Assembly: GCA_963682055.1 (NCBI GenBank)
Contig: OY821749.1
Coordinates: forward strand, 26,605,631-26,669,630
Source of the DNA: Primula veris
Taxonomy: Eukaryota > Streptophyta > Magnoliopsida > Ericales > Primulaceae
Length of the DNA: 64,000 bases
Direction of reading: 5' to 3'
Position 1 is the stretch's first letter; every line of letters starts with the position of its first letter. Positions 47,315 through 60,819 of this stretch are shown piece after piece. The notes beneath the pieces were generated by a model. It was not told the DNA's origin. It saw only the letters and a program-made list of their open reading frames with translations, and did no database searches. The position numbers and the translations under genes are program-made.

Positions 47315-50300
47315 TGAGACCTATATACGCGCTTTCTATATCTAAACAATCATCGTCTTTCTCTCTCTACAGTATCGTATGCTCTTCGATTTTTCATTGT
47401 TAGTTTCGATTTTTCTATCTCTTTTACTTCTTTTAAATACTCGAATAAACTTTTATTTGTATTTAATGTCTGGGTTTCCTAATTGTTTCTTGATTCAGTA
47501 AGGCTGCTCTGGGTTTTCATTCTCTTTATTTTTTGTTTTTTTTATCCCCTTTCTGTTTAGAGCCCTAATTTTGTTATTTATTGATTAAGTTTCCAGTATT
47601 AATGTGTTTCAGTTGTAGATGTTGTTATGGTTTTGGTGATTAGTTGTTCTCGTCTGTTATTCCGAAGAATATTTTGTTACATTACGTATATTAAAAATAG
47701 AACCTTTTTAGGTTAAAAGAAATGAAAATAAGGGAGAACCTTTAGCGGAATAAGCGTTTAATTTTTATATAATGTATGGGTTTCCTAATTATTTCTTGAT
47801 TGAGTAAGGCTGCTTTGGGTTTTCATTCTTTTTATATTTCTCGTATATAATTTTTGGTTCTTTTTTATCCCCTTTCTGTTTAGAGCCCTAATTTTGTTAT
47901 TTCTTGATTAAGTTTGTAGTATTAACGTGTTTCAGTTGTAGATGTTGTTACGGTTTTGGTGATTAGTTGTTCTCGTGTGTTATTTCGGAGAATATTTTGT
48001 ACCATTACATATATTAAAAATAGAACCTTTTAAGTTAAAAGAAATGAAAATAAGGGAGAACCTTTAGCGGAATAAGCGTTTAATTTTTATATAATGTATG
48101 GGTTTCCTAATTATTTCTTGATTGAGTAAGGCTGCTTTGGGTTTTCATTCTTTTTATATTTCTCGTATATAATTTTTGGTTCTTTTTTATCCCCTTTCTG
48201 TTTAGAGCCCTTGTTTTGTTATTTCTTGATTAAGTTTGTAGTATTAACGTGTTTCAGTTGTAGATGTTGTTACGGTTTTGGTGATTAGTTGTTCTCGTCT
48301 GTTATTCCGAAGAATATTTTGTTACATTACGTATATTAAAAATAGAACCTTTTTAGGTTAAAAGAAATGAAAATAAGGGAGAACCTTTAGCGGAATAAGC
48401 GTTTAATTTTTATATAATGTCTGGGTTTCCTAATTATTTCTTGATTGAGTAAGGCTGCTTTGGGTTTTCATTCTTTTTATATTTCTCGTATATAATTTTT
48501 GGTTCTTTTTTATCCCCTTTCTGTTTAGAGCCCTTGTTTTGTTATTTCTTGATTAAGTTTGTAGTATTAATGTGTTTCAGTTGTAGATGTTGTTACGGTT
48601 TTGGTGATTAGTTGTTCTCGTGTGTTATTTCGGAGAATATTTTGTTCCATTACGTATATTAAAAATAGAACCTTTTAAGTTAAAAGAAATGAAAATAATG
48701 GAGAACCTTTAGGTGAATAAGCGTTTACTTTTTAATTTTTTATACAATGTCTGGGTTGCATTTATTTGTTCGGAGCCCTAATTCGTATTTCTCTCACTCT
48801 CTCCCTAATTGTTGCTTGATTGAGTAAGGCTTAATTTTTCGTTAATATTTTTAAGTTTCTTTTTTTCTTTCTGTTTAGAACCCTAGTTTTAATGTTTCTT
48901 GATGTTGCTTTATTAAGTTTCGCTAATTGTCGCATTTTGATTTTTCGTTGCTTTGAGCTTATATATATACGTGTGTGTATGTGTGTGTGTGTACATTCTT
49001 TCTGTTTAAAGCCCTAGTTTTGTTATTTCTTGATTAAGTTTCTCCAATTGTTGCATTTCGATTTTTGTTGTTTTTTCATAGACTGTTGATGTTCGTATAA
49101 TGTACGTGTTTAACGTTTGGGTTACGTTTTCTGTTTTTGTTTTTATTTCCTTATGCTGCTTGATGGAATCTGGCGAAATAACGTGTTTCGGTTATAGATG
49201 TTGTTAGGGTTTTGGTGATTAGATATTCTCGTGTGCTATTTCGAATAATGTTTTGGTCCATTAAGTATTTTAAAAATAGTACCTTTAAGTTAAGAAATGG
49301 AAATAATGGAGAACCTTTAGCCGAATGAGGAACGAGGGAAACATCTTCTTTTCTTGTTATTTGTTATATCCTTCCGATTCTTCCTTTTGCATTTTCATTG
49401 ATTTGATTTTTCCGTCTCCTTTCTTTTTAGTGAACTCGCTGATGTTCGTAGAGTATACTTATATATTTGAGTTGCGTTTTTTTGTTTGGAGCCCTAATTT
49501 TGCTTTTTCTTGATGTTGCTTGATGAGTTTGGTCATTTCGGACACTGTTAGGGTTTCTGTGATCAACTGTTCTTTGGTGCTACTTGGAAGAATGTATTTT
49601 TACATAGATAAAAATAGAACCTTTAAAAAAAGAAGCGAAAAAAATGCTTAAATGGATTACGAGGAAAACAACTTTTTTTCTTCATTTTGGTTTTTGTTAT
49701 AATTTTCCAGTTCCTGTATTTGGTTTTTCAGTTGTCTCTAGGGTTTTAGTGATGGAATGTGCTTGAGTTCTATCTCAAAGAATGTGTTGTTACAATAATA
49801 TAATTAAGAGCCATTAGTTCTAACGAAGAAAGCAAAAACAATAGATAGGAAGCAAAAATTTTCATTTGGTTTGGAAATTTGAGCCTGATTGATATATGGT
49901 TCTAGAGACCTATGTTTGTGGTCCTTTTTGTCGTCCTTGATTGATCTTGGCCAATCCTTGTACTGGAACATTCAGTCATCGTTAGGGTTATCGTGATCGG
50001 ATGTGTTCCGGGTGCTATTTCGAATAGTAGATTGTTTTGGTCATGAAAATAGCACCCTAGCTTCAAAAGATAAAAAGAAATTTAGAACCTTTGATGACAT
50101 GCGAAAGACGATTTTGAGCAACTTTTATTTGGGTAAGGAAGCCGAGCCTGAATGATGTTGGGTTGTATTAGTTTTTTTGGTATTTGCATCTTTTTTGGCC
50201 ATGGTGCTTTATTGATTTTGGCTTATGCTTATGCTTGTGTTAAAGTCTTGTTGTCATTAGGGTTTTCTTAATCGAATGTGCTTGGCTGAGGCTATGAAGA

Positions 50301-50893
50301 ATTGTACCATTCTAAAGATTTCAATAAAACTTTTTTTGTTCACATGAGTATCTTTAATGGCGTGGAAAGTGAGGGAAACAGTTTTTCTTTTAATTTTTCT
50401 TGATCGATTTTGGGAAATTCTGATATCTAAATATGGAGTTCACTTTAGGACTTTGGAGATGATGCATCTTTGTGTGAAATCTTTGAATCAGTGGTGAAGG
50501 CGTTGTGGCAAAGTCAATTTTTTCATTAATTTGCAGCCAATTTTCAGGAATGATAATCTGAGATACACATTGTTGGATAGTTGTTTTTTTTGGAAGATAG
50601 TTCCTTTGTAGTTAAATTGAGAGTGCTTGCCAGAAAAAAAAACGTGCTGAATAAAGATTTAGTCAAGAGGTGGGATTCTGTACTTTTGTAGTAGATATAG
50701 ATATTTACTTATTTCATGCTGACCCAAAGAAAGGACTTCTTCAATTTGTATTTTCCTTTTTAATTTTCATAAAAGCATTACCTTCTTCCTTCTAATGCAC
50801 AGAGTTTGCAGGTGCTTCTGAAGTTTGAACCAGAGCTTGCAGCTATCAAACTTTAATGATTGTCCCCAATTCATGACTTTGTAGCTTACAAAA
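47126..50893 (+). promoter_or_regulatory. SPY promoter, 5' leader and long leader intron
   Basis: A (TA)n(GA)n tract at 47276-47314 and CT-rich text to about 47380 look like core promoter plus first leader exon. SPY genes are known to carry an intron in the 5' UTR. A 3' splice site at 50802 (or 50811) fits, putting a ~90-base leader exon before the ATG at 50894. The donor of this leader intron was not identified. The intervening ~3.4 kb is T-rich and occupied by tandem repeats. Two overlapping short upstream reading frames occur in the leader exon (50856-50876 and 50873-50884). Confidence 0.6.
47460..48745 (+). repeat. ~322-bp tandem repeat, four good copies, in the SPY leader intron
   Basis: The anchor GGAGAACCTTTAG recurs at about 47733, 48055, 48379 and 48700 (spacings 322, 324 and 321). 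Each unit also holds GGGTTTCCTAATT, CCCCTTTCTGTTTAGAGCCC and GGTGATTAGTTGTTCTCGTG. More diverged partial copies continue to about 50300. Confidence 0.93.
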
Positions 50894-53800
50894 ATGTCGT
50901 GTATCGAGAAGGATTCCGAAAATTGTAAACAGGAAAATCTAGTTAGAGACAATGGATTTTTGAAAGAGACGGAGAAGACGGCTACACTAAACAATAATTC
51001 TGTGGGTGTTAACAAGCGTGAAGGGAAAGATGCTTTATCATATGCTGATATTCTTCGATCTAGGAACAAATTTGTAGATGCTCTCTCTCTATATGAGAGT
51101 GTATTGGAGAAGGATAATAGAAATGTCGAAGCCAACATTGGAAAAGGGATTTGTTTGCAGATGCAAAATACGGGAAGGCTCGCTTTTGAGAGTTTTGCTG
51201 AAGCTGTAAAATTGGACCCGCAAAACGCGTGTGCGCTTACTCACTGTGGGATTTTGTTTAAAGACGAGGGTCGGCTAGTTGAAGCTGCTGAGGTGAGCTT
51301 GTGAAAACCAACTCGTTTTCTTTTCAATAATGGGTTATAGACTTCTAGGGAAATTCATTGACTCTATGGGCTGGTTTAGTTGTATCTCATACGTTCAAAA
51401 GTATACTTTATGCTGCAGGTGGATTAGTATAGTTTTAGATGGCAATTGTAAGGGTGTTTGTTTAAAATAAAAGTTTTACTTTCTTGTCTTTTGTAGCGCA
51501 TTTTTCTTTTGGAGCAGGATAAGCCCCTCATACGACCCCGATACGGGGATACGATATCCGATTCATTATTTAGAGTAGCGTTCACTATTTTGAGGTTTGA
51601 CCAATCTGGATACGACTAGGATACGTTTTGGATACGGCGGGGTGAAAATGATATTGTTTAAAAAAATGGGGAGAAAGAAAAAGTTAAGTGAAATATAAAA
51701 GGGTCACACATGTAATAAAGGGTTATAAGGGACTCCATCTTTTACATATTACTTTTTCTTCACTGATAAAAACAACATATAGGTACACATTAATATTGAG
51801 AGAAAATCAGGACGGGAATGTTTTTTCTCCCACGACCAACCCCCTCCTCATATTCATCCATTAACTTTGATCTCTCCTCCGGTCAGCTACTTTTTATTAT
51901 ATATAAAATATATATTAATATTTTAATGATTGACGTATCCTATCCGTATCGTATACTAAATTTTCCAAAACAACTGTATTCACGTATCCGTATCGAATCG
52001 GATACGATACTCGTATCCGTATCTGTGCAACATAGACCAAAAGTAATGAAATCAGTCGATAATAGTGGAAATTGTGAAAATACTGTTGATTCTAAAAAAT
52101 GTAATAAGCTTATACTTATTAAACTATATTATAAAGAACATGCAAGTATGCTTTGATTGGTGCAACCAAACAGAATATCGTAATTTTGAACTTTTACGTA
52201 AAATAAGGCCCAAAAAATAAGGATAAGCCCAAACAAGTCCTATACATGTTGATGTTGGTTTTTCTTCCCCGTTATGTTTCTATGTATGTTCTTTTTCTTT
52301 TTTTCCTATCATCAATCTGTGTAGGGGTTTTCACATGGGTTTTATTTTCCTTACAGTACTTTAATATGTTGGCATGACCAACCTGTCATGGGTTTTAAAT
52401 AGTTTAGCTAATTGAAAACTCGATGCGATTTGGAGAATTCAGTTAGAAGTTTATGAGATTGTGTCCTTTTTTCTTAATTCCAGATGAGAAGTAAAGCATG
52501 AGAATTTGTGATATGTTTGTTATCTTTTCCTAGTTCACATTTTTAATTAGAGAAGTTGCTTATTTTTTGGTGCAGTCATATGAGAAAGCTCTGAGAGCAG
52601 ACCCTTCGTACAAACCAGCTGCCGAATGCCTGGCAATTGTTTTGACAGATCTAGGAACCAGCTTAAAGCTTGCTGGAAACACTCAGGAGGCTATACAAAA
52701 ATATTACGAAGCTATTAAAATCGAAGAGCATTATGCTGTAAGTTAAATACTCGTTATACTCCTCGACCCACATATATATGTATATGTATTCTGATGCACC
52801 GACTTTGCCTGTGCAGCCTGCATACTATAACCTTGGTGTTGTTTACTCAGAGTTAATGCAATATGATCTGGCACTTGGCTGCTATGAAAAGGCTGCTCTC
52901 GAGAGGCCTATGTACGCCGAAGCATATTGCAATATGGGTGTCATTTATAAGAATCGGGGAGACTTAGAAGTAGCTATAGCTTGTTATGAAAGGTAGGGTG
53001 GCTTCTTGCTATATATTTTTTTTGGGTGTTGTAAAAGTATTAGGTGCTTAATCATTGTTTATTTTACTGATACCTATTTTTTTAAAATCTATGGCTATGT
53101 TATTTTTTTGCTTCCCAGGTGTTTACAAGTGTCCCCAAACTTTGAGATAGCAAAGAACAATATGGCAATAGCTTTAACAGACCTAGGGACAAAGGTAATT
53201 TCTCTTTTCAGATCTTGGGAGTTCTTATCAAGGAGACTCGAGTTCTCTTAGTTGGTATCTCTCTGTTGTCGGATCTTTTTTTAAATTTAGATTTGGTGTG
53301 TCTAAAAAAAAAACCGTTTTTAGTTTTAGAGGCATGAACCAAATTAAGATGATTCGACATCAGAGGGCCAGGGGCCCAGGAAGTGGGGCTCAAATCATTC
53401 CTGGGGAGGAACCCCTTAATTAGAGTGGTCTGCCTCTTTAACAGTTTTACATAACTGTGGTCAAAATTGTATTACTGTGCGTCTTTTTTATTAAAGCGGT
53501 AGAAGCTCGGCTCTTACTTGATGGTTATTCTCTTTGTCTGCTGCTCTTGGTAGAAATAATTGTGACTTAAGGATGGATACTGATAGACAGGAATATGTGG
53601 GTTTTGTGATGCTGACCTCAGTAAAGGTTGTTGTCTCATGTTATATTTGTTGGTGTTCCCACTATGATTGTGGTTGTGGTTTGCATCATTTTAGATTTTT
53701 TATAAAATTCAATTGTTACCTCTTGATCTAAATCCAATGGTCAAGGTCAGTTCATTTTAGGCTCCCATAAAAAATGTATTGGATCCCCCCACATCCCTCT

Positions 53801-56800
53801 CTTTTCTATTTCTTTTTGTTTGCCTTTTATTTCCCATTTCTCTAACTCTATAGACTACCTATCTAACACGTATGATTAGTTTGATGCCTTAAACGTTCAG
53901 TTATGGCTAGTTTTTGTCGTGACCATGAGGGACTAGTGGTAATCATGCAAGTCACCAATTATACTTCCTTTTTGTTTGCTGTATGAAAGAATGTTGATAT
54001 GTACTATTATATTTTCTTCTGTTATTATACATTCGGTTTTCTTTAGGTAAAATTGGAGGGAGACATTGCGCAAGGCGTGACCTTATACAAAAAGGCCCTG
54101 TACTATAACTGGCATTATGCTGATGCCATGTACAATCTTGGAGTTGCATACGGGGAAATGCTGAAGTTTGACAAGGTATGTGTAGTTTTATTTTTGTACA
54201 CTCCCAGCAAATATTAGTCTGGGACGGAGAAACAACATTTTCTGTGGGTTTTCTTTGGGACCCTGGTTTCGAGATTCATTTCTTCTGGCATTCGGTTGTA
54301 TAAGTCAACCTATTTTATGTTTTTCAATCCCTCCAAATGTGCAGGCTATTGTGTTTTATGAACTTGCTGTCCATTTCAATCCACATTGTGCCGAGGCATG
54401 CAATAATTTGGGAGTGATTTACAAAGACCGTGACAACCTCGATAAAGCTGTGGAGTGTTATCAGGTAGATGTTCTAAGATTTACCTTCTACTTTCTTAGA
54501 GTTTTTAGTCTTTAGTTGTCTTCTTGGCAAACAAGACGATAACTATTTTTTGCTGTTGTTTCTTTTATCTAACATTACTGTGTTCTTTTGTTTTGCTTGT
54601 AGACCGCACTGTCTATTAAGTCAAACTTCTCTCAATCTTTGAACAATCTTGGTGTCGTCTACACTGTCCAGGTATGATTGTTTAATATTCAAATCATATG
54701 AAATTCCAAGCTTTATATGTGGCTACTGGTAACGAGATCTCATTTATAACATTCAGGGTAAAATGGATGCAGCTGCAAGCATGATTGAGAAAGCAATTGT
54801 TGCAAACCCTACATATGCAGAAGCTTATAATAATTTAGGTCTTTTCTAATCACTCTCTTAAATGTGTTTGTTATCTCTGTGTCATTCATTTAATACCTGT
54901 ACTTTTCATGGTTGGTTTATTGTCATGGTTTTAAATCTACTAGTGAGAACTGACTTTCTACTCTCTACTCATTAAACTATCCTTTTTGGACAGTATTAAA
55001 GTTACGTGCCCTTGTACTGCTTAATTGATACGTTTTGATATTTGTAAAATGTCTGTGTTCATGACTTCTGTCAATTGATTCTGGAATTAAACTATATATT
55101 TTTGTAATTGACATTACTTAACTTAAAGTGGTTCGTTTGCTTTCCTTCTGACTTCTAGTTGAAAATATTGCTTCTTTGCTTGGTTATTATTCTCTGTCAC
55201 GTTATCACGAATTAGTCTTGTCAAGGTAGGCTTCAAAGTATAGTCTGGATTTGTCTTTTACTTCACTGTCTACAAAGGGAAGGACGCCTCTTTGTTTAAG
55301 CACTTCTTGAACTCGAACCGAGCTTGTGTGGAATTAATCAATTTGAATGCTTTGGCTTCTGCTAGTTTATGAGTTAATTGTTCTTGAAATTTTTGTGGTA
55401 CAAATGTACATTAAAAAAAAAACAACTCTATCAGTTGCAGTTGATTTATTTTATGAATCTTATTTGTACAGGGGTTCTTTACAGAGATGCTGGCAATATA
55501 ACCTTGGCTGTCGAAGCATATGAACAGTGCCTCAAGATTGATCCTGATTCACGCAATGCAGGCCAGGTATTTATACTCTTCTACGACGACAAATTAATAC
55601 TAAATCTAAAGCATTTTGTCTGTGCTTCCTGGTCGTAATGTACATTCAACTGACCTGAATAGGCCATTGTTACTTTCTCGTGTGTGAAATTATCAGCATA
55701 ATCTTGGCTTATTTAAGTTTCTAATATTAACCTTCCTTTATCAACCAAAAGTTTACTATTCTAATCTTTCTGATTCCTGCAACTTTGAGATATGTTTTAT
55801 TTGTTTGTTATTATCCTCCAAGTTTCTCTTATGCTTCAATAAGACCATTTTCTGCAGAACCGTTTGCTTGCAATGAATTATATGGATGAAGGATCTGACG
55901 ATAAATTGTTTGAGGCTCACAGGTAAGGTTTATAACTTTACAGAAAAACTTAGGGCTGCTCATGAACCATACCATTCTTAACTCTGTCCAGATTGAGTTT
56001 GGATTCGTCCGAAATCACTGGGCAGGCTTTTCGTCTAAAGACTTAATACCATTCATTTCATGTCTAGCCCCAGAAGACTCCTTATAATGTTTTTGATTAT
56101 AGAATCTTTCACAGATGCATGGTTTGAATAATATGAAAAGTTTTCAGTATGCCAAGGAAAATAGAGTGCTCTCTGATATGAATGCTAGGGCTTTTTTCTT
56201 ACATTTTATTAAGTTCTTCCATGCATTTGCATTTGCAGTGATTGGGGTCGGCGTTTTTTGAAGCTATTTTCACAGTACACTTCATGGGACAATGTAAAAG
56301 ATCCAGAGAGGCCACTCATTATTGGATATGTATCGCCAGATTATTTTACGCATTCTGTATCATATTTTATCGAGGCACCTCTTGTATATCATGATTACAG
56401 AAAGTACAAGGTGGTTGTTTATTCTGCTGTTGTGAAGGTAATTCGTCTTTCTTCTGCTTCCGAATTAAACATTTGTGTTTTCCCTCATGGTGTAATCAGA
56501 TCTGTTTTAGCTTCTCTCCTTTAAAAGATTTAGTTAGAGCTTTAAACCCTCAGCAACGTTTAATATCTTTTTCTTCTATTTTCTTGAGAAAAAAAAAAAG
56601 AGAGAAACAAACCCCACTTTAGCACGAGTTTTGCTTACACCGGAGAATAAAGTATTTCAGTTCAAAAAAATAATTATAGCTATGTATGTCTATTACTCAT
56701 TTACTCCAACATTTTAAGTAAAAATTCAAATAAGTTAGCTGGTTTAAACACAAAAGGTTACAAGGAGAATAAAGGAAAACACACATTGATTGTTGAAACA

Positions 56801-59800
56801 TGAAAGAATTTCAGTTAAATTTTTTACCTTCTTGGAATGCAAGTCTGGTTGCAAGCTGCCTTTGGAGGGTCAAATATAAGCCTCCTATATATATATAAAG
56901 TTCCACTTAAATTCAGACCAGCATGAAAAGTGGAACTGTCTATTCCAGTTTCTCTGTTTATATTTTATGCCTGTTTACAAGCAGACAAGTTTTTTCCCGA
57001 CATTTTAAAAATCAAAATATAAATGGAATAGAGAATTTGTTGCCAATTGTGGTCTGATTGCGCTTGTCATTTTTTTCTGGCCTCCGAGAAATATTTTTAG
57101 AGTCAACTCCTATTATTTTGTTGCATTTAGTTTATATGCTCTTTTTTAGGCTAATCAATCTTTTCCTATGTTATTTTTTTTCTTTGTTCTTGAACAGTCT
57201 TCCATTACCTTGTGCGTGTGAAAGGTTGATAAGGCTGTTACCTTTTTCTGATGTTGCAGGCAGATGCAAAAACTAATAAATTTAAGGACAAGGTCTTGAA
57301 GAAGGGTGGGATATGGAGAGAGATATACGGAACTGATGAGAAGAAGGTGGGAACCATGGTTAGAGAAGATAAAGTTGACATCTTAGTCGAACTTACTGGT
57401 CATACTGCTAATAATAAATTGGGAATGATGGCATGTCGCCCTGCCCCGGTTCAGGTATTCATCTCAATATCTCATGAATTTTCGAGTATACCATACTCCT
57501 ATATTTTAATATTTTGGAAATTGAAATAATGGGAATAAATAGATTTTATCTAGTCAAGGATGTTGCCATGTGGCAATGGGAACCCAGTTACTCTCTAGTT
57601 TCGAATATCATGCAAGAGAAAAGCCAGAAAGTCAGAAAAGACCCAAGATAAAGGCAAAAATACAGGAAAAAGCCAAACATAATCAGGGAAAAGCAAAAAG
57701 GGTCAGAGAAAACAAAAAAAAACGAGAAAAAAGTAAACCTAAAAGCCAAATAAAATTAAGAAAAGCCCAAAAAAAATGTAACCCAGTTACTCCTCTATCT
57801 TCTGATATTATTGCGGCATGGATTTTTTTAGGTGACTTGGATTGGGTACCCGAATACAACTGGCTTGCCTTCAATTGATTATAGAATCAGCGATTCACTT
57901 GTTGATCCTTTAGACACAAGACAGAAGTCGGTGAAGTTTTCCTGCAGACAATTTTGAATAAATTTATCCCCCTGTTTTTTTTTACCTGAACAGCTTTGGA
58001 CTTACAATTGTTCCCTTAACTGACAGGCACGTCGAGGAGTTAGTTCGGTTACCACAATGTTTTCTTTGTTATACACCGTCTCCTGAAGCTGGGCCTGTGT
58101 GTCCAACTCCAGCTCTTTCAAATGGTTTCATTACTTTCGGCAGTTTTAACAATCTAGCAAAGGTAATGACAAATTAAGAATTGAGTTAATAGATTTTTCA
58201 TCCCTAAATTTTGGAATTAGTCCTATTTTTGTCCCTTAACTACGTGAATTGTTCACTTTTCATTCCTAAATCTAAAACCTTTGTTATTTTGTTAAATATA
58301 AGGATAATTTATATTTTCAAAACATTTTTGGTTTTAATTAATCAGCTTTTCCCAAATTTCATGTCTCTAATTCCCACTTAATGTTGATTATACAGGAACA
58401 TTATTGTTTTAGAAGTATAATACTATTACATCTAACACAAAATCTATTAGAGCTAGGTTTTGGAACAATAAGTGCATAACTTGAATGTTCAGGGCCAAAA
58501 ACTGCGAAGTGCAAAACTATATTGACAAAAGTGGGAGAAAAAGCAAAGTTAGGAACTAAAAATGAATACAAACCCTTAATAAATCTTTTGTTTCCAGATT
58601 TTTCTTATGGACCGTTCATATTTATATTTTTCATTAGGGGTATTGTGATTATGTTACCTTTTATAACAGATAACACCTAAAGTTCTGCAAGTATGGGCTA
58701 GGATTTTGTGTGCAGTTCCGAACTCTCGGCTTGTGGTTAAGTGCAAGCCGTTTTGTTGTGATAGTGTCAGGCAAAGATTCCTTTCGACCTTGGAGCAGCT
58801 AGGTTTGGAATCCATGCGTGTCGATTTGCTGCCTCTCATTCTTCTCAACCATGATCATATGCAATCTTATGCTCTTATGGATATTAGGTACATTTTTCTA
58901 TATTATCTGAGTTCATGTCTTGGTCCTTATGCTTTATAAGTGCTAAGGATCTTTGTTCGTTTGGTTACACTTGCTTTTATCCTTTTTCTGTGTTCTCTTA
59001 TAATTTCCCAAAACAACCAGAACAAAAAAGAATCTAATGTCTTGTCTTTCTCGATTTCTCTCACTAAAATGAGATGAACTCACCAATTTCAGGATTTGAA
59101 TTCAAGTTTTGAATATCACAATTTGCATCACCTCAGATTTAGATTTCACCAGAAGGTTGGTGCATTAGGAATTAGGGGGTGTTTAAAAATTAGATTTCAT
59201 CTCAACAGACCAGTGATGATCTCTCTTTGTTTTTCTCTGAGTGAGATGTGTGTTTGAACGCTAGTATGTTTATAAAAAACGTATTGATTCATTGTCACTA
59301 TAGCTCCACTACAGTGTTGTCATGGTTTAAAGCTTTTTTTGGAGAAAAGAAACATCCTACTAAACCTGCTGAATGCTGATAAGCTTGCGATCCAAACGTG
59401 ACTTAGCTTAGAAGCTTGAAGCGTTATAAGCTGAGTCAATAAGTCATACCGTACATGCACTTAGTATGCGTGAATGTGTGACTTCTTTTAGCCTCAAACT
59501 TAATTCCTCTTGTATGCCTGTTGAATTTGGCCACGCCCATATCTCCAAAAAAACCGTCTTGCTGCCTACATGTGTTTGTGGTTTTCTGCATATGATTTGA
59601 CAGTTTTCTCAGGTTTTATCTTATCCTAACTTTTTCCTTTTCATTTTGGCATTTTTTTTCTTCTGGTGCAGCTTGGATACTTTTCCGTATGCAGGAACTA
59701 CCACCACTTGTGAGTCACTGTACATGGGAGTTCCATGCGTCACTATGGGGGGCTCAGTACATGCTCATAATGTTGGCGTGAGTCTTCTGAAGACAGTTGG

Positions 59801-60819
59801 TGAGGCTCAACCCCATCTCAAACTTAATGTTTTCCACTTTATTGTTCAGCTTGTATTTTAGCCACCTGTTTCCGAAAATAGCCATGCTGCTACGAGTTGC
59901 CATTTAAGCCTAGCACGATGTTCATCAATCTTGAGTCTTTTTTCGTCTTATGTCATATATGCAAAACATTCGAGTAGTATTTGAATATTTTCCATCATCT
60001 GTCTGTCTCTAAACACAGCCACTTACACATACTGATCTCCTTTTTGTGTTCTTTCTCCTACCTCTCTTGCGGTCACAAAGATTTTTTGACTTCTAGCTAA
60101 GATTCAAATTTTGCTGTGTTTGCTAGGCTTTGAAAGCTCCACTTAATAAGCGGATTACAAATGTAATGTTTTGCCTTTCCTAGCAGGAACCTTAATTTTA
60201 TAATTCAGGGTGGAGCAGACTTCAAATTGTTATTAATTTGCTTACTTGATTAAATATTTCAAACCTGTCCTTTATTATCTCTCTCTGTATTACATATATG
60301 TATTACGCGTCACCAAAATTAGGATTGTGGATCTCACGACGAACATGGATTTTCTACACAGGTTTAGGGAATCTGGTTGCTAGTAATGAAGATGAATATG
60401 TTCAATCGGCACTTCAGTTAGCTTCTGACATTACAGCTCTCTCAAACTTAAGGAGTAATTTACGAAACCTTATGTCAAAATCCCCACTCTGTGATGGATC
60501 AAAGTTCATACTTGGCCTCGAATCAGCGTATCGAAACATGTGGAGAAGATACTGTAAAGGGGATGTGCCATCTCTACGCCAAATGGAAATGCTAAATCAG
60601 CAAAATTTACCTCTTAATGTTGCTTCTGAAATTCCTGTTGGTAATTTCTCTGATCCTGTTAAGACTTCAATCTGTGTAGCAGTGGCCAAGGAAAATGGAT
60701 TTAATTTGGAGAAGGAATCTTCAAATCCTTCGAGTGGTGAAGAAAACAGGGTAATGGAGCGTAAGATGTCCAGTCCAGGATTGACGAGAGCTGACGTAGT
60801 CAAAACCCCGGAGTCGTGA
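50894..60819 (+). CDS. SPY: SPINDLY protein O-fucosyltransferase (933 aa)
   Basis: Seventeen coding exons in unbroken phase: 50894-51292, 52576-52737, 52817-52992, 53119-53194, 54047-54175, 54345-54464, 54603-54671, 54757-54838, 55472-55566, 55858-55922, 56239-56437, 57260-57454, 57832-57926, 58027-58162, 58670-58887, 59672-59799 and 60362-60819 (TGA). Residues ~50-436 are about ten tetratricopeptide repeats. The rest is the GT41-type catalytic region, with GYVSPDYFTHSVSYFIEAP (His aligned to the OGT active-site His), DILVELTGHTANNKLGMMAC, RPAPVQVTWIGYPNTTGLPS, KCKPFCCDS, FPYAGTTTTCESLYMGVPCV and GGSVHAHNVGVSLL. SPY transfers fucose from GDP-fucose to Ser/Thr of nuclear and cytosolic proteins including DELLA repressors and clock proteins, thereby restraining gibberellin responses. 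Length and exon number agree with the family (Arabidopsis about 914 aa). Donors of exons 8 and 13 (GTCTTT, GTCGGT) are weak. Confidence 0.98.
51510..52040. repeat. repeat element in SPY intron 1 rich in GATACG/CGTATC
   Basis: The left part has GATACGGGGATACGATATCC and GGATACGACTAGGATACG. The right part has CGTATCCTATCCGTATCGT and CGTATCCGTATCGAATCGG. The two ends are loosely inverted relative to each other. This looks like a decayed transposon of ~0.5 kb; no clean ends or target duplication were found. Confidence 0.55.
57540..57815. repeat. purine-rich insertion-like block in SPY intron 12
   Basis: An A/G-rich tract (57610-57775, many AAAAGCC/AGAAAA words) is bracketed by similar phrases, AACCCAGTTACTC with TCGAATATC and AACCCAGTTACTC with TCTGATATT, at about 57579 and 57779. 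The bracketing suggests a local duplication around, or containing, the tract. It does not disturb the splice sites. Confidence 0.45.

Noticed and set aside
47026..47349. 107-residue minus-strand frame upstream of SPY
   Set aside because: It runs through a MITE and a TA/GA microsatellite; the predicted protein is low-complexity.
47460..48745. CRISPR-like direct repeats
   Set aside because: The repeated unit is ~322 bp with no short repeat/spacer structure, in a plant intron; it is a tandem satellite.
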